Below the pieces are notes generated by a model that saw only the letters and a program-made list of their open reading frames with translations, was not told the origin of the DNA and searched no databases. From Alphaproteobacteria bacterium (lineage in GTDB: Bacteria > Pseudomonadota > Alphaproteobacteria > UBA8366 > Aestuariispiraceae), in assembly GCA_006844765.1 (NCBI GenBank), contig SPJV01000150.1:1-26922 (forward strand): DNA of 26,922 nucleotides. Direction: 5' to 3'. The position numbers and the translations under genes were made by a program. This document shows positions 22,875 through 26,922 of the stretch, piece by piece (position 1 is the first letter of the stretch; each line of letters starts with the position of its first letter).

Positions 22875-25109
22875 GTGACAAGCAAGGCGATAAGTAAGAC
22901 AGCAACCAGCGCGAAGGCTGTCAGTGCGGCGAAAACCCCGGTAAAAACTCCGGTGAAAAATCCGGTAAAAACCCCAGCTGAATTCGGGGCGGAACGGTTT
23001 ATCAATCGCGAACTTTCCTGGCTGTCTTTCAACACCCGCGTGTTGGAAGAGGCGATGAACCCGCAACACCCGTTGTTGGAGCGCCTCCGCTTTCTGTCGA
23101 TCTCTGCCAGCAACCTTGATGAATTTTACATGGTCCGCGCCGCCGGTCTGAAAGGGCAGGTGGCCGCCGGGATCACGACGCAGAGTCAGGATGGCCGCAC
23201 GCCCTCCCAACAGCTCACCGCGATCACTGAAGAAGCCGGGCGGCTGATGACAGAACAGCAGGAAATTTTCGAAATCCTGCTGAAGGAAATGCGCAAGGCC
23301 AGTGTCTCATTGCTGAAGCCAGAAGAGCTTACTCAGAAAGAACGGGCTTGGCTGGATGGCTGGTTTGATCAACAGATTTTCCTTGGCCTGACCCCGCTGG
23401 CCGTGGATACGGCGCATCCATTCCCCTTCATTCCAAATAGGGGGTTGATGATGGCGGTGCAGTTAATGCGTCCCGCCGATGATAAGGCCATGAATGGCCT
23501 GCTGCCGATTCCATCCAATCTGGATCGTTTTGTCCGCCTGCCGGGCCAGAAGATTCGCTTCATCGTGATTGAGGATGTGATCGGTCTTTATCTCGACCGG
23601 CTCTTCCCGGGATTTGAGGTCGTGGGTAAGGGCATGTTCCGTGTCATCCGCGACAGTGATGTCGAAGTCGATGAAGAAGCGGAAGACCTGGTCAGTACCT
23701 TCGAAAGCATGCTGCGTCGTCGCCGACGGGGGCATGTGATCCGTCTGAAACTGGACGCGAGCATGCCGGCGGAAATAAGTGACTTCGTCGTCGATCAGCT
23801 GGATGTCGATAATGAAGATGTCTTTGTGATGGACGGTATGCTGGGTCTGTCCGATGTCGGTAAAATGATTGTGTCGGAACGCACGGATTTGCTGTTTGAG
23901 CCGTTTAACATCCGCTTCCCGGAGCGTATTCGTGATTTCGGAGGGGATTGCTTCGCGGCGATCAAGGCGAAGGACATCATCGTCCACCATCCTTATGAGA
24001 GCTTCGATGTCGTCGTGCAGTTCCTGCGCCAGGCGAAGGACGATCCGGCCGTTGTCGCGATCAAGCAGACGCTCTATCGCACCTCAAAAGACTCACCGAT
24101 TATCGCGGCCCTTTCGGAAGCGGCGGAGGCCGGTAAGTCGGTCACCGCGCTTGTCGAGTTGAAGGCCCGTTTTGATGAAGCTGCCAATATCCAGTGGGCG
24201 CGCGATTTGGAACGCGCGGGCGTGCAGGTCGTCTATGGCTTCGTTGAACTGAAGACCCACGCAAAGGTCTCCATGGTGGTCCGCCGGGAAGGAAATGGGC
24301 TGCGCACGTATGTCCATTACGGAACCGGTAACTACCACCCGATCACCGCGAAGATTTATACCGATATGTCTTACTTCACCTGTGATCCGGCTTTGGGACG
24401 GGATGCGGCGCGGGTGTTCAACTTCATGACCGGATATGCTCAGCCGGAAGGCCTGGAGCGGTTGGCGATTGCGCCGATCACCCTGCGCACCCGGTTGATC
24501 GACTGCATTCAGGCCGAGGTTGATCACGTGAAGGCCGGGCGCAAAGGCCAAATCTGGATCAAGGTAAACAATATCGTTGATGGTGAAATCATCGACGCGC
24601 TTTATGCCGCAAGTCAGGCTGGGGTGCAGATTGATGTCATCGGGCGCGGCATCGTCTGCCTGCGTCCTGGTGTTCCGGGGCTGTCCGACAATATCCGGGT
24701 GAAGAGCATCGTCGGCCGCTTCCTGGAGCATAGCCGGATCTTCTGTTTCGGATCGGGAAAGGGGCTGCCTTCCATCGATGCGGAAGTGTTTATCTCCTCC
24801 GCGGACTTGATGCCTCGGAACCTGGACCGCCGGGTGGAAACGCTGGTGCCGGTTGGGAACCAGACGGTGAAGCGCCAGATTCTCGAACAGATCATGTTCG
24901 CCAATTTGAACGACGAAGCGCAGACCTGGCACATGCAACCGGATGGCAGCTACGATCGGAACCAGCCGCTCGGCCAGGGCTTCAACTGTCATATTTTTTT
25001 CCAGACGAATCCGTCCTTGTCCGGGCGGGGAAGCGCCATTAAACGGAAAGGGCGCGCCGCAAGTTCCACAATCACCGGGTCGACCGCCCGACAACGGAAG
25101 AAGAGCTAG
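22875..25109 (+). CDS. ppk: Polyphosphate kinase 1
   Basis: About 744 residues. PPK1 reversibly makes inorganic polyphosphate from ATP. N-terminal domain begins FINRELSWLSFNTRVLEEA and SASNLDEFYMVR, typical for PPK1. The autophosphorylated His is in VHYGTGNYHP (codon 24315-24317) and the second active-site His in RFLEHSRIF (codon 24729-24731). AIKQTLYRTSKDSPI and KARFDEAANIQWA also match. The start is uncertain: GTG codons at 22797, 22842 and 22875 are in frame, no ATG is available, and 22875 (AAGGA 13 bases upstream, then TSKAISK) is slightly preferred. A Lys/Pro/Ala-rich, probably disordered extension of about 35 residues precedes the conserved part. ppx follows within 30 bp, so the pair is an operon. 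Confidence 0.95.
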   Translation: MTSKAISKTATSAKAVSAAKTPVKTPVKNPVKTPAEFGAERFINRELSWLSFNTRVLEEAMNPQHPLLERLRFLSISASNLDEFYMVRAAGLKGQVAAGITTQSQDGRTPSQQLTAITEEAGRLMTEQQEIFEILLKEMRKASVSLLKPEELTQKERAWLDGWFDQQIFLGLTPLAVDTAHPFPFIPNRGLMMAVQLMRPADDKAMNGLLPIPSNLDRFVRLPGQKIRFIVIEDVIGLYLDRLFPGFEVVGKGMFRVIRDSDVEVDEEAEDLVSTFESMLRRRRRGHVIRLKLDASMPAEISDFVVDQLDVDNEDVFVMDGMLGLSDVGKMIVSERTDLLFEPFNIRFPERIRDFGGDCFAAIKAKDIIVHHPYESFDVVVQFLRQAKDDPAVVAIKQTLYRTSKDSPIIAALSEAAEAGKSVTALVELKARFDEAANIQWARDLERAGVQVVYGFVELKTHAKVSMVVRREGNGLRTYVHYGTGNYHPITAKIYTDMSYFTCDPALGRDAARVFNFMTGYAQPEGLERLAIAPITLRTRLIDCIQAEVDHVKAGRKGQIWIKVNNIVDGEIIDALYAASQAGVQIDVIGRGIVCLRPGVPGLSDNIRVKSIVGRFLEHSRIFCFGSGKGLPSIDAEVFISSADLMPRNLDRRVETLVPVGNQTVKRQILEQIMFANLNDEAQTWHMQPDGSYDRNQPLGQGFNCHIFFQTNPSLSGRGSAIKRKGRAASSTITGSTARQRKKS
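22932..22979 (+). repeat. Four 12-bp tandem repeats coding KTPV units
   Basis: Units at 22932-22943, 22944-22955, 22956-22967 and 22968-22979 follow the pattern AAAACYCCGGTR and encode KTPV, KTPV, KNPV and KTPA. They lie in the basic N-terminal tail of polyphosphate kinase, outside the conserved domains, and are prone to length change. Confidence 0.85.
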
Positions 25110-25138
25110 AGCAGCCCTTGGCCAGTAACGCCGAAGCG

Positions 25139-26653
25139 ATGTCCTCTTTGCCCGAGCCGGGGAGCATGATCCGGAACGCGATTGACCCCTGCGCGGTGGT
25201 CGATATCGGGTCGAACTCCGTGCGGTTGGTTGTGTATGAGAACAAGAGCCGCACGCCCGTTCCGATCTTCAATGAAAAACTGCTCTGCGGGTTGGGGCGG
25301 GAACTTGATGCAACAGGCCGGCTCGCTGATGAAGGGGTTGAGCGCGCACTTGATGCGCTGCCGAGATTTGCCGCGATCCTGGAAGCCATGGGCGTCAGTC
25401 AGATTGATTATCTCGCTACCGCTGCGGTGCGGGAGGCGGAGAATGGCACTGACTTCGTAACCCGCGCTGAAATCCTGTGCCGTCATCCGATCCAGATCCT
25501 ATCAGGGACCGAGGAAGCGCGGCTGTCGGGACTGGGCGTGCTCTCCGGCACGCCGGAGGCGAATGGCATCATGTCCGATCTGGGCGGTGGCAGTGCGGAA
25601 TTGGTCGAGCTGACAAACGGGTCGACAGGCCGTCAGGCAACCCTGCCGCTTGGACCGCTCAGGCTCGATCCCCGCATGGTGCGTGAACCGGCGCGTGCCG
25701 CGGGAGAAATCGGCCGGCATCTGGATGCGATCGATTGGTTAAAGCCGCTGAAGGGCAAACAATTCTATGCTGTGGGCGGTGCCTGGCGGACCTTCGCGCG
25801 GCTGCATATGGTGCATTTCGATGCGCCGTTGAACATCATCCACCACTATACGATCTCCCGGAACCGCGCGTTGGATTTTGCGGATTTCATCGCCAAGCTT
25901 TCTCCCAGCACCTTACGCAAGGTTCATGGGGTCAGTAAGCGCCGCGTTGACACGCTTCCCTATGCATCGGCGCTGTTGGCGCGGCTTTTGAGGCGGTTGG
26001 AGCCGGATGAGCTTGTATTTTCCGCCCATGGCTTGCGGGAAGGCGCGCTGTTTGATCGGCTGAGTAAAGAGATGCGCGCCCAGGATCCGCTGATCGCGGC
26101 CTGTCGGGAAGTCGAACGCAACCGGCGAACATCAGATGCGGCGGTTGATGGGGATATTCTTGCAGAGTGGTTAGCGCCCGCTTTTGCGGGTGAAAGCGAT
26201 GAAGAAGCCCGCCTGCGCCACGCTGCTTGCCTGCTGGCAGATATCGCCCATCGGGAACATCCTGACTATCGGGCTGAACATGCTTTGATGCGGGTGATGC
26301 GTCTACCTGCCGTTGGGATTGATCATGCCGGCCGCGCCTATTTGGGCATAGCTGTCGCGGCACGTCATGCGGCGATGGATGAAGAAGTTCCGCTGCTGCG
26401 CACAGTGTCGGATTTGATCAGCCCGAAGAAGATCGCCAGAGCCAGCGCTGTCGGGCTCGGTATTCGTGTGGCCTATACGCTTTCCGGGGGAATGCGGGAT
26501 CTTCTTTCGAATTTTGAAATCTCGCGCAGCAAAGACACGCTGACGCTTTCAGCCCGCAATGATGAGGCTCATCTGTTAGGAGAGGTCGTCGAGCGGCGTC
26601 TTGCGAGTCTCGCCGACGCGCTTGAGTTAACATCAGAAGTCCGCCGCATCTGA
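25139..26653 (+). CDS. ppx: Exopolyphosphatase (Ppx/GppA family)
   Basis: About 504 residues; E. coli Ppx has 513. It removes terminal phosphate from polyphosphate, or pppGpp in GppA-type members. The ASKHA phosphatase motifs are seen: CAVVDIGSNSVRLVV near the N-terminus, ATAAVREAENG, ILSGTEEARLSGLG, and SDLGGGSAELVEL for phosphate binding. The C-terminal half (from about residue 300) is helical and HD-like, as in full-length Ppx. Start choice is open: TTG 25118, ATG 25139 or ATG 25166; 25139 is preferred for its codon although no good ribosome binding site is seen. It follows ppk by 29 bp or less, so synthesis and breakdown of polyphosphate are encoded together. Confidence 0.93.
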   Translation: MSSLPEPGSMIRNAIDPCAVVDIGSNSVRLVVYENKSRTPVPIFNEKLLCGLGRELDATGRLADEGVERALDALPRFAAILEAMGVSQIDYLATAAVREAENGTDFVTRAEILCRHPIQILSGTEEARLSGLGVLSGTPEANGIMSDLGGGSAELVELTNGSTGRQATLPLGPLRLDPRMVREPARAAGEIGRHLDAIDWLKPLKGKQFYAVGGAWRTFARLHMVHFDAPLNIIHHYTISRNRALDFADFIAKLSPSTLRKVHGVSKRRVDTLPYASALLARLLRRLEPDELVFSAHGLREGALFDRLSKEMRAQDPLIAACREVERNRRTSDAAVDGDILAEWLAPAFAGESDEEARLRHAACLLADIAHREHPDYRAEHALMRVMRLPAVGIDHAGRAYLGIAVAARHAAMDEEVPLLRTVSDLISPKKIARASAVGLGIRVAYTLSGGMRDLLSNFEISRSKDTLTLSARNDEAHLLGEVVERRLASLADALELTSEVRRI

Positions 26654-26679
26654 CGGAATGCAAGTTGGCCTCTAGATGA

Positions 26680-26922
26680 AACTAGGTCATGTACCCATAA
26701 AAGGGATTCACAAGAGAGCGTTGATGTGATTCAAGCTTCCAAACGACGGGAGCTTTTATATGGTGGACGCTACGACCTGACTGACTTTGAATGGTCGGTG
26801 ATTGAACCTCTTCTTCCAAGCAAGCCGCGTGGCGTTCCGCGTGTTGACGACCGGCGGGTGTTGAACGGTATTTTCTGGGTCTTGCGCTCGGGCGCACCGT
26901 GGCGCGATCTACCGGAGCGCTA
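26680..26922 (+). mobile_element. Left part of an IS5-family insertion sequence
   Basis: The transposase start implies that the element's left end lies between the ppx stop (26653) and about 26715. The stretch from about 26683 (GGTCATGTACCCATAAAAGG) is a candidate terminus, but the right end is outside the window, so neither terminal inverted repeat nor target duplication can be checked. The boundary is approximate. Confidence 0.5.
26726..26922 (+). CDS. IS5-family transposase, N-terminal part, cut by window end
   Basis: From GTG 26726 the frame reads VIQASKRRELLYGGRYDLTD, then WSVIEPLLPSKPRGVPRVDD, RRVLNGIFWVLRSGAPWRDL and PERY, running off the window. This is the N-terminal DNA-binding (DUF4096) part of IS5-group transposases, common in alphaproteobacteria and often made as two overlapping frames joined by frameshifting. 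An ATG at 26761 in another frame stops after six codons and is not the start. Whether the element is complete cannot be seen. Confidence 0.88.
   Translation, partial: MIQASKRRELLYGGRYDLTDFEWSVIEPLLPSKPRGVPRVDDRRVLNGIFWVLRSGAPWRDLPER

Overview
The window looks like a chromosomal segment of a GC-rich alphaproteobacterium, probably a marine or soil Rhodospirillales-type organism. The support is the gene content: a TAXI-type TRAP transporter, a dimethylglycine/sarcosine dehydrogenase-like flavoprotein, soluble transhydrogenase, an RsmB-type methyltransferase, a ppk-ppx pair and an IS5-family transposase. The genus cannot be fixed from the sequence alone. I found no rRNA, tRNA or CRISPR array. Twenty protein genes are supported; those at the two ends are cut by the window edges.

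Layout. (1) 1-2808, plus strand: the 3' part of an aromatic amino acid lyase homologue that has lost the MIO-forming Ala-Ser-Gly, then an rRNA cytosine methyltransferase. (2) 2815-6543, minus strand: an apparent transcription unit of a TauD/TfdA dioxygenase, a TAXI solute receptor and a fused TRAP permease. A strong strand-specific hairpin sits between receptor and permease. (3) 6667-7665, plus strand: a PAS-GGDEF diguanylate cyclase. (4) 7723-10625, minus strand: a second TauD-type dioxygenase and a membrane-anchored TPR protein built on five near-identical 144-bp repeats. (5) 10830-14593: a class III aminotransferase and, convergent to it, a large covalent-FAD/GcvT-domain N-methyl amine dehydrogenase. 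(6) 14898-17620, plus strand: soluble transhydrogenase, an AraC/GyrI-like regulator and an MmcQ/YjbR protein. (7) 17726-20810: ndk (minus, with a clear terminator), a divergent ABC-F ATPase and a secreted YHS-domain protein. (8) 20807-22695: a very short LysR regulator divergent from an L-2-amino-thiazoline-4-carboxylate hydrolase-like gene, then a SixA-type phosphatase. (9) 22875-26922, plus strand: ppk, ppx and the start of an IS5-family element.

How the genes may work together. The dioxygenase with the TRAP transporter reads as an import-and-oxidise module for a small organic acid or sulfonate. The second dioxygenase, the aminotransferase and the DMGDH-like enzyme suggest catabolism of N-containing solutes, but each substrate is unknown. 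ppk and ppx make and degrade polyphosphate. Most of the rest is housekeeping.

I do not see a clear, wholly new defence or mobile system. The items most worth a second look are the MIO-less lyase homologue, the LysR protein that appears to have lost its second effector subdomain, the recently expanded 144-bp TPR array, and the hairpin between the TRAP receptor and permease genes.
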